64,000 nucleotides of DNA from an uncultured Eubacteriales bacterium (GTDB taxonomy: Bacteria; Bacillota; Clostridia; Christensenellales; CAG-138): positions 11,275 through 75,274 of the forward strand of contig UQYI01000011.1 in NCBI GenBank assembly GCA_900545265.1, in the 5' to 3' direction. A program made the translations under genes and the position numbers. Below are positions 1 to 7,866 of this stretch, piece by piece. Numbering within the stretch: position 1 is the stretch's first letter; each line of letters starts with the position of its first letter. Below the pieces are notes generated by a model. It did no database searches. It saw only the letters and a list, made by a program, of their open reading frames with translations, and was not told where the DNA came from.

Positions 1-17
1 TTCTGTGAGGTGACTGC

Positions 18-854
18 ATGAAGAAAAAGACCCGTTCCCTGCTTTTGGCTTTGCCCACGGTGCTGGCATTGCTGCTGTTTTTCATAGGCCCCATGGTCTA
101 TATCCTTATTCGCACGCTTGCACAGGGAGGCAGCGGTGCCTTTTTGAAATTCTTTACGGATGAATTCTACCTGAAGATCCTGTGGACGACCTTGCGGGTC
201 TCCCTGCTGTCTACCGTCGTATCTCTGTTGCTGGGATATCCCACAGCCTATTACATGGCCCGGACCCGTTCGAAGATGAAAACGGTAATGATGATCATCA
301 TCCTTTTCCCTTTTCTGGTCAGCGCCGTTGTACGCTCTTACGGCTGGATGGTGATCTTGGGCAAAAACGGCTTGTTCAACCAGTTGCTGCTGGCCCTTGG
401 GCTTATACAAAAGCCGCTGTCCATCCTGCATACGGAAGCAGCCGTGATCATTGGTATGATCCACCTGCTGATCCCATATATGGTGCTTTCTCTGGTAGGC
501 GTGCTGCAAAGTATCGACCCCAATGTGGAATATGCCGCCTACAGTCTGGGGGCTGCGCCCCTTACGGTGTTCCGCAAGGTCATATTCCCTTTGAGTCTGC
601 CGGGAATCATTTCCGGCTGCGTGCTGGTGTTCACCATGAGCATGACTTCTTATGTGACCCCTAAGCTGCTGGGCGGCTCCAAATTCCGCATGATGGCCAC
701 CATGGTGGTACAGGAGATCAACGTGAACTTTGACTGGCAGGCAGCTTCGGCCATCAGTTATATCCTGCTGGGCGTCATTCTGCTGGTGCAGGTACTGGTG
801 GTACTGATCACCTCCGGATATATGAAACGATTGGGGGGCGGTAAAAATGCGTGA
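18..854 (+). CDS. ABC transporter permease, PotB-like
   Basis: Inner-membrane permease subunit of an ABC importer of the spermidine/putrescine, iron(III) or 2-aminoethylphosphonate class. The 278-residue protein has an N-terminal membrane anchor and about six membrane segments. Around residues 170-190 it carries the cytoplasmic EAA-type loop (AAYSLGAAPLTVFRKVIFPL) that docks onto the ATPase. A GAGGTG Shine-Dalgarno site lies just before the ATG. The gene overlaps the second permease by 8 bp and opens a four-gene operon of permease, permease, ATPase and binding protein. The operon promoter is outside the window. The substrate cannot be fixed from sequence alone; the PotB/PotC/PotA/PotD layout suggests a polyamine or similar small cation, which is inference. 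Confidence 0.9.
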   Translation: MKKKTRSLLLALPTVLALLLFFIGPMVYILIRTLAQGGSGAFLKFFTDEFYLKILWTTLRVSLLSTVVSLLLGYPTAYYMARTRSKMKTVMMIIILFPFLVSAVVRSYGWMVILGKNGLFNQLLLALGLIQKPLSILHTEAAVIIGMIHLLIPYMVLSLVGVLQSIDPNVEYAAYSLGAAPLTVFRKVIFPLSLPGIISGCVLVFTMSMTSYVTPKLLGGSKFRMMATMVVQEINVNFDWQAASAISYILLGVILLVQVLVVLITSGYMKRLGGGKNA

Positions 855-1641
855 AAAGAAGGCAAACTTCCTATGCAGGCTGATTGCGGTACTGGTGATG
901 TGCTTTTTGCTGGCACCGCTGGTGATCATCATCATCGCTTCCTTTACCCCCACGGCGGTAGTGACCTTCCCGCCAAAGGGCTTTTCCCTGAAGTGGTATA
1001 AGAATATTTTCTCTTCCTCTACCCAGTTCATGAGCGGCCTGGTCAACAGCCTTAAGATCGGTCTGCTGGCTACGGCTCTGGATATACTGCTGGGGGTCAC
1101 GGCGTCGCTGAGCATCTGCCGTTATGACTTCAAGGGGAAAAATCTGCTGCTCAACTACTTTACTTCCCCCATGTATGTACCCTCTGTAGCCTATGCTTTT
1201 GTACTTTTGCAGGTATACAGCCAGATAGGAGGCATTCCCGGGGCGTTGCGGATCTTTATCGGGCATTTTGTCATCATATTGCCTTACATCGTGCGCAACA
1301 CGGTTTCGGTGCTGCATGTATTCAACTGGACACTGGAGGATGCGGCTACTTCTCTTGGGGCCAACCCCATGCAGGTATTCTTTAAAATCACCATTCCGTT
1401 GGCTAAACCCGGCATACTGGCCGGAGGCCTGCTGGCCTTTTTATACAGTTTTGACGAGGTTGCCCTCAGCAGCCTGCTGTCTACTCCCAAATTCATTACC
1501 CTGCCCATACGGATCATGAACTATATGGAACTGACTTTCGACCCCACGCTGGCAGCGGTATCCACCTTTTTGATATTGGGTTCCCTGGGACTGATCGTTC
1601 TCATGGAGAAGTTTGTAGGCCTGGACATGTTTGTAAAATAA
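847..1641 (+). CDS. ABC transporter permease, PotC-like
   Basis: Second permease of the importer, 264 residues, forming the membrane channel with the upstream permease. It has about six membrane segments and the EAA loop (DAATSLGANPMQVFFKITIP) near residue 165, as in PotC. The ATG lies inside the last codons of the preceding gene (8-bp overlap), so translation is probably coupled. It is 12 bp upstream of the ATPase gene. The two permeases differ from each other, as is usual for the PotBC type, so the channel is a heterodimer. Confidence 0.9.
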   Translation: MREKKANFLCRLIAVLVMCFLLAPLVIIIIASFTPTAVVTFPPKGFSLKWYKNIFSSSTQFMSGLVNSLKIGLLATALDILLGVTASLSICRYDFKGKNLLLNYFTSPMYVPSVAYAFVLLQVYSQIGGIPGALRIFIGHFVIILPYIVRNTVSVLHVFNWTLEDAATSLGANPMQVFFKITIPLAKPGILAGGLLAFLYSFDEVALSSLLSTPKFITLPIRIMNYMELTFDPTLAAVSTFLILGSLGLIVLMEKFVGLDMFVK

Positions 1642-1653
1642 GGAGAATCACCC

Positions 1654-2739
1654 ATGGCAACACTGGAACTAAACCATCTTACCAAGCGCTTCGGCGCATT
1701 TACCGCCGTCAACGGACTGGAACTGCAGGCTGCTGACGGAGAGATGATTGCCCTGCTGGGGGGCAGCGGCTGCGGCAAGACCACCACCTTGCGAATGATC
1801 GCCGGTTTTCTGGATCCGGATGCAGGCACTATCCTGGTCAACGGCCGGGATGTAAGCAAAATCCCTCCCTATAAGCGAAACATAGGCATTTTCTTTCAAA
1901 ACTATGCTTTGTTTCCCCATATGACTGTTTTTGAAAACGTCGCCTTTGGACTCAAACTGCAAAAGCTGAAAAAGCCTGAAATCGAAAAAAGAGTAAAGGA
2001 TATTCTGGAGTTGGTTAAGCTGGTGGGCTTTGACAGGCGCTATCCCCGGGAGCTTTCCGGCGGCCAGCAGCAGCGGGTCGCTCTGGCCCGAGCTCTGGTG
2101 ACCAGGCCTTCCATACTGCTGCTGGATGAGCCTCTTTCCAATCTGGATGCCAAGCTGCGCACGGAAATGCAGGTTGAGATCAAACGTATTCAGAAGGAGC
2201 TGGGCATCACTACCATTATTGTTACCCACGACCACGAAGAAGCCGTTTCTTTGGCGGACAGGGTCATTGTCATGCATGAAGGACGCATCCTGCAGATCGG
2301 CGCTCCTGAAGAAGTTTTTGATCGGCCCAACAGTCCGTTCGTAGCGGATTTCATGGGTTTTTCCACCTTTATTCACGGGATTATGGGGCCCAGAAGTCAG
2401 GGAGAGCTGCGCCCTGTGCTTTGCTCCGGCCGGCAAGTACTGGTATCCTCCGGCATTGCCCGCTCCATAGAAGATGGTGCATCGGTGCTGCTGGGCATCC
2501 GCTCAGAAAACCTGCACCTGGTGCAGCAGCCGGGCGAAAACACGTATCTTGGCCGCATTGATGCCCTGACCTATAAAGGCACCGCCACCCGACTGGAGCT
2601 CAGCGGTGCTTTTGCAGAAACGCTTTACCCTGCTGTTCACGGCTATATCCCCCAAAGTGTGGGACAGAACGTATATGTGCATATACCATCCCAAGGGATC
2701 TGTGTATATAAAACAAATCAGGAGGAAAATGAACAATGA
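1654..2739 (+). CDS. ABC transporter ATP-binding protein, PotA-like
   Basis: Cytoplasmic ATPase that powers the importer, 361 residues. Walker A (GGSGCGKTT) is at residues 36-44, the Q-loop at FFQNYALFP around 80, the LSGGQ signature at 134-138, Walker B with the catalytic Glu (LLLDEP) at 155-160, and the switch His at 192. The last 70 or so residues form a TOBE-like regulatory domain, as in PotA/MalK-type ATPases. The start follows GGAGAA at good spacing. Its stop overlaps the start of the binding-protein gene as ATGA, the classic sign of coupled translation. Confidence 0.93.
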   Translation: MATLELNHLTKRFGAFTAVNGLELQAADGEMIALLGGSGCGKTTTLRMIAGFLDPDAGTILVNGRDVSKIPPYKRNIGIFFQNYALFPHMTVFENVAFGLKLQKLKKPEIEKRVKDILELVKLVGFDRRYPRELSGGQQQRVALARALVTRPSILLLDEPLSNLDAKLRTEMQVEIKRIQKELGITTIIVTHDHEEAVSLADRVIVMHEGRILQIGAPEEVFDRPNSPFVADFMGFSTFIHGIMGPRSQGELRPVLCSGRQVLVSSGIARSIEDGASVLLGIRSENLHLVQQPGENTYLGRIDALTYKGTATRLELSGAFAETLYPAVHGYIPQSVGQNVYVHIPSQGICVYKTNQEENEQ

Positions 2740-3893
2740 TGAAGAAAATGCTCGCCATGCTGCTGGCACTGGTCATGCTTCTTTCCATGGCCGCCTGCGC
2801 TCAGGACAGCAAGCTCGCAGAAGAAAAGCCCAACGCCCCCAAGCAGGATGCATCTGCCGCTCCCCAGGAGAACAGCCAGGATGCCCAGCAGCCTGAGACC
2901 GAACAGGGCAAAGACTTTGGCGGCGCAGAACTGGTAGTAGCTACCTGGGGCTGGGCCGAGGCCGGTCTGAAAAAGCTGGCTGCAGACTTTGAAAGCAAGT
3001 ACAACTGCACCATCGTGGTGGATCCCACCAGCGGCAACGGGGATCGACTCAATAAACTTATGGCCGAAAAGGAAGACCCCACCGCCGATGTGGCTCTGTT
3101 GACCAAGAGCTTTGCCGAAACCGGCAACCAGAAGGATCTGTTTGAAAAGCTGGATCCCTCCATTGTCACAAGTCTGAGCGATCTGTATGCTTTTGCTGCG
3201 AATCAGGATGGTTACGGCCCCTGCTATTCCCTGTGCCGCTACGGCATCATGTACAATGCCAAGGCTCTCAGCGATCTGGAGCTCCCCGCTCCCACTTCCT
3301 ATCAGGATCTGTTTGACGACAAGTATGCCGGCATGGTAGCCCTGCCCGACATGACTTCCACCGCCGGCCCCTACATGCTGGTAGCCATGGCCGAAGCCAT
3401 GGGCGGCAGCCAGGAAGATGTTTCTCCTGCCATGGAGCTCATGCAGCAGAAAAAGGACAATATCCACATCTGGTACAGCACTTCCTCCGATGTAGTCAAC
3501 GCTTTCACCACCGGTGAAGCCAACATCACCGTATTTATGGATATCAATATGCCCGGCCTGATCGACAGTGGTCTGGATATGGTATGGGTAGACGCACAGG
3601 AAGGTTCTTTTGCCGCTCCCGCTACGGTGAATGTGGTCAAGGGCTGCAAGAATCCGGAGCTGGCCCAACTGTTTGTAGAGTATCTCATCTGCAAGGATAC
3701 CCAGGACAAGGTAGCGGAAGTTTTGAATGAGGCACCTGTCAATAAAAACGCCTCCATGCCCGATGCGCTCAAGAGCCATCTGGCCTTCGGAGAAGCCTCT
3801 ATGGCGGCATTGAAGGAATTTGACGATGCTTATATCACCAATGCCAAGGCTGAGTGGATCGATGTGTTCCAGCGGACCGTTACCGTGCAATAA
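2736..3893 (+). CDS. Extracellular solute-binding lipoprotein, PotD-like
   Basis: Substrate-capturing lipoprotein of the importer, 385 residues. A lysine-rich start, a hydrophobic stretch and the lipobox LSMAAC (Cys at about 21) mark it for lipid anchoring on the outer face of the membrane. A low-complexity Glu/Ala/Gln linker to about residue 60 leads into a family-1 solute-binding fold beginning ELVVATWGW. An AGGAGGAA ribosome site lies 8 bp before the ATG. It is the last gene of the operon and is followed by a GC-rich hairpin. The ligand is not determined; PotD and FutA/PhnS-type proteins share this fold. Confidence 0.9.
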   Translation: MMKKMLAMLLALVMLLSMAACAQDSKLAEEKPNAPKQDASAAPQENSQDAQQPETEQGKDFGGAELVVATWGWAEAGLKKLAADFESKYNCTIVVDPTSGNGDRLNKLMAEKEDPTADVALLTKSFAETGNQKDLFEKLDPSIVTSLSDLYAFAANQDGYGPCYSLCRYGIMYNAKALSDLELPAPTSYQDLFDDKYAGMVALPDMTSTAGPYMLVAMAEAMGGSQEDVSPAMELMQQKKDNIHIWYSTSSDVVNAFTTGEANITVFMDINMPGLIDSGLDMVWVDAQEGSFAAPATVNVVKGCKNPELAQLFVEYLICKDTQDKVAEVLNEAPVNKNASMPDALKSHLAFGEASMAALKEFDDAYITNAKAEWIDVFQRTVTVQ

Positions 3894-3911
3894 TCCCCAT
3901 CCCCCCTCTTT

Positions 3912-3944
3912 GAGGCCCCGGACTCCATGCCGGGGCCCCTTCTT
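3912..3944 (+). terminator. Hairpin after the ABC importer operon
   Basis: GGCCCCGG pairs with CCGGGGCC around an 8-base loop, followed by CCTTCTT. The T-run is weak, so partial read-through into the next gene is possible. Confidence 0.55.
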
Positions 3945-3963
3945 GTGCAGAAAGAAACGTGCT

Positions 3964-4824
3964 ATGAAGCTAACTGTTCTCAGTGAAAATGCCTCTTTGC
4001 GCCCAGAGTTGGAAGCAGAGTTTGGACTTTCCATGTATGTGGAAAAAGGAAACACGCGTCTGCTTTTTGATCTGGGAGAACGGGGCGCCGCTCTGAAAAA
4101 TGCCGTAACGATGGGAATAGATCTAAACGGCGTTACGGCGGTAGCCTTTTCTCACAATCATCGGGATCACTGCGGTGGATTTTTACCTTACTGCGAAAGG
4201 TTTCACCCCCAGTGCCCGGTATATGTGCATCAGGGATTCTTTGTAAATAAATGGTGGGATCACCGGATGGATCCTCCGGAGCAATCCACTTATGAAGATG
4301 CCGTAGAGCATGTGGGGCCTCCCTTCTCCCCGGAGTATCCTTTTCGCATGGGCCTGCCCCGTTTCCGGATGCTGCCCCAGGATACCTTTTATCTGGGGGA
4401 TGGGATCTATCTGCTTGGGAACTTTCCCATTCCCACAGGCGTGGAAACCGTGCATCCTTCCTCCTGCCGGGAAACTTCTTTGGGAGAATTGACACTGGAT
4501 GATTTCAGGGAGGAGCAGGTCTGTGTGATCGATACCTCCGCCGGCCTGATTGTATTGACGGGCTGCGCCCACAACGGCATCATGAACATCCTGGATACGA
4601 TGAGCTTACGCTTTCCTGGAAAGCCTTTGCTGAGTGTATACGGCGGTACGCATCTGGTGCCCCCGGAAGAAGAACGTATCCGAGCTACGGCGGAGTATCT
4701 ATCCAGGCATGTAGGCTGCTGCGGTGTCTGTCACTGCACCGGAGAAACCGGTCTGGCAGTTTTAAGCCAGCTTGCCGGGTATGTGCCCGTGGGAAGCGGA
4801 TTTTCTGTGGAATATCCGGATTAG
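3964..4824 (+). CDS. MBL-fold metallohydrolase, dihydropterin-ribofuranosyl-aminobenzene-phosphate-synthase-like
   Basis: Cytoplasmic metallo-beta-lactamase-fold hydrolase, 286 residues. The metal-binding HxHxDH motif (HNHRDH) is at residues 64-69, and later ligand positions are seen in TGCAHNG, GGTHL and CHCTGETG. The layout matches the branch often named 7,8-dihydropterin-6-methyl-4-(beta-D-ribofuranosyl)-aminobenzene-5'-phosphate synthase. That name is inherited from archaeal work, so the real substrate here is unknown. I chose the ATG at 3964 because homologues start with a short beta strand (MKLTVLSEN). The longer open frame would run back into the importer gene and its terminator. No strong ribosome site is seen. 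Confidence 0.8.
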   Translation: MKLTVLSENASLRPELEAEFGLSMYVEKGNTRLLFDLGERGAALKNAVTMGIDLNGVTAVAFSHNHRDHCGGFLPYCERFHPQCPVYVHQGFFVNKWWDHRMDPPEQSTYEDAVEHVGPPFSPEYPFRMGLPRFRMLPQDTFYLGDGIYLLGNFPIPTGVETVHPSSCRETSLGELTLDDFREEQVCVIDTSAGLIVLTGCAHNGIMNILDTMSLRFPGKPLLSVYGGTHLVPPEEERIRATAEYLSRHVGCCGVCHCTGETGLAVLSQLAGYVPVGSGFSVEYPD

Positions 4825-4842
4825 CCCCGTGGCCTCTTGCAT

Positions 4843-4877
4843 CAAAAAAGCTCCTCGAGGGGAGCTTTTCTCTTTCT
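4843..4877 (+). terminator. Rho-independent terminator
   Basis: AAAAGCTCC pairs with GGAGCTTTT around a TCGAG-type loop, followed by CTCTTT. It ends the MBL gene and also lies just beyond the truncated sortase on the other strand, where the run of As gives a T-run in the opposite direction. Confidence 0.85.
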
Positions 4878-4879
4878 AC

Positions 4880-5278
4880 TTAATCAAAGCAGTTGAACAT
4901 GGTCAATGCCCAACCGCCGCTTTCCATCTCTTCTATAGCGGTAGGCATCAAGGTCTCTACTAGAGCAACTTCATATAGGAACACGTTGCCATCCATATCC
5001 GTAAAGGAAACCTCATCTCCCTCCCGCAGCTTTTTCAGCTTTCCAAAATGGGATCTGTAGTTATGGCCACAGAGAATCAGAGTATCCAAATAGGTCGACC
5101 CTCTGTACCGGCAGGGTGCAGATTTAAGATTGGCATAACTCCATTGACGATGGCCGGCAATTTGTATTTTCGTTCCTATCTGTCCATCGTTTACCCCATC
5201 TGTGCAGGGTTTGCATAAACACTTACTTCTCTGGCTGCCGCTCTCATTCATATGAGAATGACGAAACTCCCAGCGCAA
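4880..5278 (-). pseudogene. Truncated class B-like sortase remnant
   Basis: Sortases are membrane-anchored transpeptidases that attach surface proteins to the wall. This 132-codon frame matches the sortase core from about residue 46 (QWSYANLKSAPCRY), with the catalytic-His motif LCGHNYRSHFG (His72), the beta strand GDEVSFTDMDGNVF and the catalytic-Cys motif LTMFNC (Cys130). It stops two residues after that Cys, so the strand that carries the essential Arg is missing. The N-terminus has no membrane anchor, and the usual segment before QWSY seems deleted. I read it as a dead gene. It sits directly against the terminator at 4843-4877. Confidence 0.65.
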
Positions 5279-5310
5279 AGAATCTCTCTTACTTTGCGAT
5301 TACTCTAAAT

Positions 5311-6021
5311 TCAGTTCCGCTTTCCCGGGAAATAGGGGCAGGACATCCCCTTGCACTCCCTGTTCTCCGGAAAATAACTGCACCGCGCCTTATCCGGCAG
5401 AGGCAGTTCTATCCCAAGAACCTCCCGGGTATATTGGGTTGCCGCCAGGATGGCCGTATAGCTGTTGCGCTTGCAGCACCGTGGGCCGCCCAAAGCTGCT
5501 ATCTGCTCCAGGCACCGGGCGGTGACAGCATTGCTCCACCCCCAGGATTCTTTAGACAGAGGCGTAGCCTGAGTGAGTATGCTCATGTACATACCTGCGC
5601 TGACAGCCGCCCCGCAACAACCCCAGAATCCGCAGGAACCACCGGGATACTCCCGCCCGCGGGCACGCATCTGCAGCAAAGTGCTCTTCAAATCCGTATC
5701 TGCCCCGGCATTATGCACGGCAGTCAGCAGCGCCATACCCACCAGCACATGATGTTCCGGCCCGTGCATATGCACATAGGGATCAGCCATCATGGCTTCC
5801 AATATCTCTATAGGATTTTTTGACTCACAGCTCAGGCAAAAGTCCAGACATCGGTCCACTCCTTGCTCCAAATGGCATTTATCGCAAATATAATGTCCGT
5901 CTTCACAGCTGCACCGGGCCTTGAAAGTATTTCCGCAGCGAATGCATACCAGCTTCTGCGGCGATTGAAAATATATCAGGGGCTTTCCGCACACCAGGCA
6001 GGCGCCTTCTCCTTTTTTCAT
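5311..6021 (-). CDS. Cys-rich DUF5714-type protein
   Basis: 236 residues, predicted cytoplasmic. The first 70 residues are a zinc-ribbon-like region with CxxC pairs (CLVCG, CIRCG, CSCEDG, CDKC, CLSC). The rest has the GGSCGFWGCCGAAVSAG and HHVLVGMALLTA motifs that I associate with DUF5714, plus more Cys near the end (CKGMSCPYFP). The family has no settled function; the Cys pattern suggests bound zinc or an Fe-S cluster. It starts at an ATG behind GGAGATG and is divergent from the GtrA gene. The sortase remnant follows on the same strand. Confidence 0.75.
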   Translation of the reverse strand: MKKGEGACLVCGKPLIYFQSPQKLVCIRCGNTFKARCSCEDGHYICDKCHLEQGVDRCLDFCLSCESKNPIEILEAMMADPYVHMHGPEHHVLVGMALLTAVHNAGADTDLKSTLLQMRARGREYPGGSCGFWGCCGAAVSAGMYMSILTQATPLSKESWGWSNAVTARCLEQIAALGGPRCCKRNSYTAILAATQYTREVLGIELPLPDKARCSYFPENRECKGMSCPYFPGKRN

Positions 6022-6074
6022 GCTTTCATCTCCTTTTTCTTCTGAATACGTTCTGAATCATTCCCATGCCGGCC

Positions 6075-6103
6075 TTGCCCGCAGTCATCGGTTCTGCTAT
6101 ACT
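6075..6103 (+). promoter_or_regulatory. Promoter of the GtrA gene, apparently leaderless
   Basis: TTGCCC at 6075-6080, 17 bp spacer, TATACT at 6098-6103. Only 7 bp separate the -10 box from the ATG at 6111, so transcription should begin at or next to the A of the start codon. Confidence 0.7.
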
Positions 6104-6110
6104 CTTTCTC

Positions 6111-6623
6111 ATGGGTACACAAAATTTTCTGGAGCGCTTCAAAGCAAAAACCGGCGCCTGGGGGCAGATGCTCCTTTTCTGGCTCATTGGCTCTGTGGCC
6201 ACTGTAGTGGATCTGGCCGTCTTTTCCCTGGGCAATTACGTGCTCTTTACCGGATTAAAGAATATTCCCGTTCACTGGTGGCTTCTGGACTATTCCGTCT
6301 CCAACGGCGGACTGTGCGCGCTGCTTTCCTTTGGAATCAGCTTTGCCGTGAGTCAGACAGTAAACTTCTTCGTTCAGCGCAAAACCACTTTTTCTGCCTC
6401 CGGCAACGTGCTGCTCAGCGGCATTCTGTATGCAGCCGTGGTGCTGTGCACTTATGTACTGGTATTGTGGCTCCCCACGATTATCAGCGAGCCGGTATGC
6501 AGTGTTCTGGGGCAAACGCTCGGAGCGGTAGCGGTGAAGCTTCTGTGCCAGTTTGTTTCTTTTTTAGTACAGTTCCCGCTAAACAAGTTTCTGGTCATGC
6601 GGGATTGGTCCAAAAAAGTCTGA
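6111..6623 (+). CDS. GtrA family membrane protein
   Basis: 170-residue integral membrane protein of the GtrA family. These proteins are thought to help move lipid-linked sugars or to support cell-surface polysaccharide glycosylation. Four membrane segments are visible (about 18-40, 65-85, 95-115 and 130-155), with family-typical residues such as the NFFVQRKTTF loop and the final NKFLVMRDW. I chose the ATG at 6111 because a good promoter lies immediately before it. The longer frame from 6066 would contain that promoter and has no ribosome site. No glycosyltransferase gene lies beside it. Confidence 0.82.
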   Translation: MGTQNFLERFKAKTGAWGQMLLFWLIGSVATVVDLAVFSLGNYVLFTGLKNIPVHWWLLDYSVSNGGLCALLSFGISFAVSQTVNFFVQRKTTFSASGNVLLSGILYAAVVLCTYVLVLWLPTIISEPVCSVLGQTLGAVAVKLLCQFVSFLVQFPLNKFLVMRDWSKKV

Positions 6624-6677
6624 GTTTCTCCCCTACTTCTTAAATGAGGGCCTTGTCAGGGCTCTTTTTTTGTATGC

Positions 6678-7079
6678 TTATGCCTGTTTTTCTCCGTACA
6701 GCTCCCTGATACGCTCCAGAATGGGGGCATCTGCCGGACAAAAAGAGTATCCTCCTGCTTCCGAAACGGGGATGAAACGTATGTCTGCATGTTCCAACTT
6801 TTGGGGTTCCTGTCCATACGGCAGCGTGCAGGTATACAGGCTCAAATGCACCGTAATATCCGGATACACATGGGTAAGATCCATAAACAGATCCCCCACC
6901 TCTATCTGCACACCCAGCTCCTCCATGCACTCCCGTGCAAGAGCCTGCGGACGGGTCTCGCCGGGCTCCACTTTACCGCCTACAAATTCCCATAAAAGTC
7001 CCCGGGCTTTGTAAGCCGGCCGCTGACAGATCATGAATCTGTCGCCCCGCCAGATAAGAGCTGCCACAACCTCTACCAT
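6678..7079 (-). CDS. Nudix hydrolase, MutT-like
   Basis: 133-residue Nudix protein, probably an 8-oxo-dGTP or related nucleotide pyrophosphatase that cleans the nucleotide pool. The Nudix box runs from about residue 36 (GGKVEPGE) to REC-EELGV near 58 and fits Gx5Ex7REUxEExGU. Length and spacing match MutT/NudG-type enzymes. The start at 7079 follows GGGAGGC at correct spacing; the longer frame to 7118 has no ribosome site. It stands alone, convergent with the GtrA gene. A -10 like TATACT lies about 25 bp upstream of the ribosome site. Confidence 0.87.
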   Translation of the reverse strand: MVEVVAALIWRGDRFMICQRPAYKARGLLWEFVGGKVEPGETRPQALARECMEELGVQIEVGDLFMDLTHVYPDITVHLSLYTCTLPYGQEPQKLEHADIRFIPVSEAGGYSFCPADAPILERIRELYGEKQA

Positions 7080-7212
7080 ATTTGATGCCTCCCGTTTTCT
7101 GTTTACAGTATACTTCAAACAGAAAAAAAATGAAAGCCTTTATCTATGTTCAAACGACAGGCCATTAAATTGTGCGAAATATGCATTTTCATGTTAATTA
7201 TAAATAACCTAT

Positions 7213-7241
7213 TTGTCTAACCGGGAAAAAAGTTCTATAAT
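7213..7241 (+). promoter_or_regulatory. Promoter of the PadR-family gene
   Basis: TTGTCT at 7213-7218, 17 bp, TATAAT at 7236-7241, in an AT-rich stretch about 60 bp before the start codon. Confidence 0.7.
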
Positions 7242-7300
7242 TAGGAAAACATATTAAAAGTGTCATGGAATGCATTTTACATATAAAGGAGAGGATGCCT

Positions 7301-7771
7301 ATGCTGGAGCTGATGATCCTAGCCTACTTGAATCAGGGACCGCAATACGGGTATCAGCTGATGGAGCGCCTGAAGCGCTACAAGCCCAATCATAACCGGG
7401 TTTATCCGCTGCTCTGGAAGCTTCAGGAGCAGGGATTGGTAAGCATGGAAGAACAGTCCGTCAGCCGCCGCCCCCGCAGAAAGGTGTACTCTCTGACCAA
7501 CGCCGGACGAACCTATTTTCTCACCTTACTGGGGCAGGTAGAGCCGGAAGAATTTTTGGAATCCGAAGAATTTCTTTTCCGTGTAGAGCATTTCCCCCTT
7601 ATGGATAAAAAAGCCGCCGCACAGGTTCTGCATGCCCGTCGCTGCTCCCTTCTTCAGGAACAGCAGGAAAATGAACTCAGGCAGGAACCGGTCTCCAAGG
7701 CATATGTATCTCATCGTATTCAGGAAGAGGAGAAGTTTCTGCATCATCTGGAAGAAACTTACACCCGCTGA
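7301..7771 (+). CDS. PadR family transcriptional regulator
   Basis: 156-residue regulator. The N-terminal winged helix shows the PadR pattern LELMILAYLNQGPQYGYQLM, followed by a wing (RRKVYSLTNAGR) near residues 65-75 and a Glu/Gln-rich helical C-terminal region that should form the dimer. PadR proteins usually repress a nearby efflux or stress gene, but no clear target adjoins it. The gene is preceded by AAAGGAGAGG. I prefer the ATG at 7301 over the one at 7295 because the latter would sit directly on the ribosome site. Confidence 0.85.
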   Translation: MLELMILAYLNQGPQYGYQLMERLKRYKPNHNRVYPLLWKLQEQGLVSMEEQSVSRRPRRKVYSLTNAGRTYFLTLLGQVEPEEFLESEEFLFRVEHFPLMDKKAAAQVLHARRCSLLQEQQENELRQEPVSKAYVSHRIQEEEKFLHHLEETYTR

Positions 7772-7830
7772 CGCCGCATAAAGCGAATACGGCCATCCAT
7801 CCTTGATTTCTGCATTTTCACAAATAAAAG

Positions 7831-7866
7831 AGGTTCCGAAGTCTGTCTTTCGGAACCCTTTTTTAT
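7831..7866 (+). terminator. Rho-independent terminator after the PadR gene
   Basis: GGTTCCGAA pairs with TTCGGAACC around a 7-8 base loop and is followed by six or more Ts. It also serves as the right-hand edge of the convergent YhhN gene. Confidence 0.88.

Noticed and set aside
6646..6672. Possible terminator between the GtrA and Nudix genes
   Set aside because: There is a T-run, but the two arms (GAGGGCC and AGGGCTC) pair at only five of seven positions, so the stem is too weak to claim.
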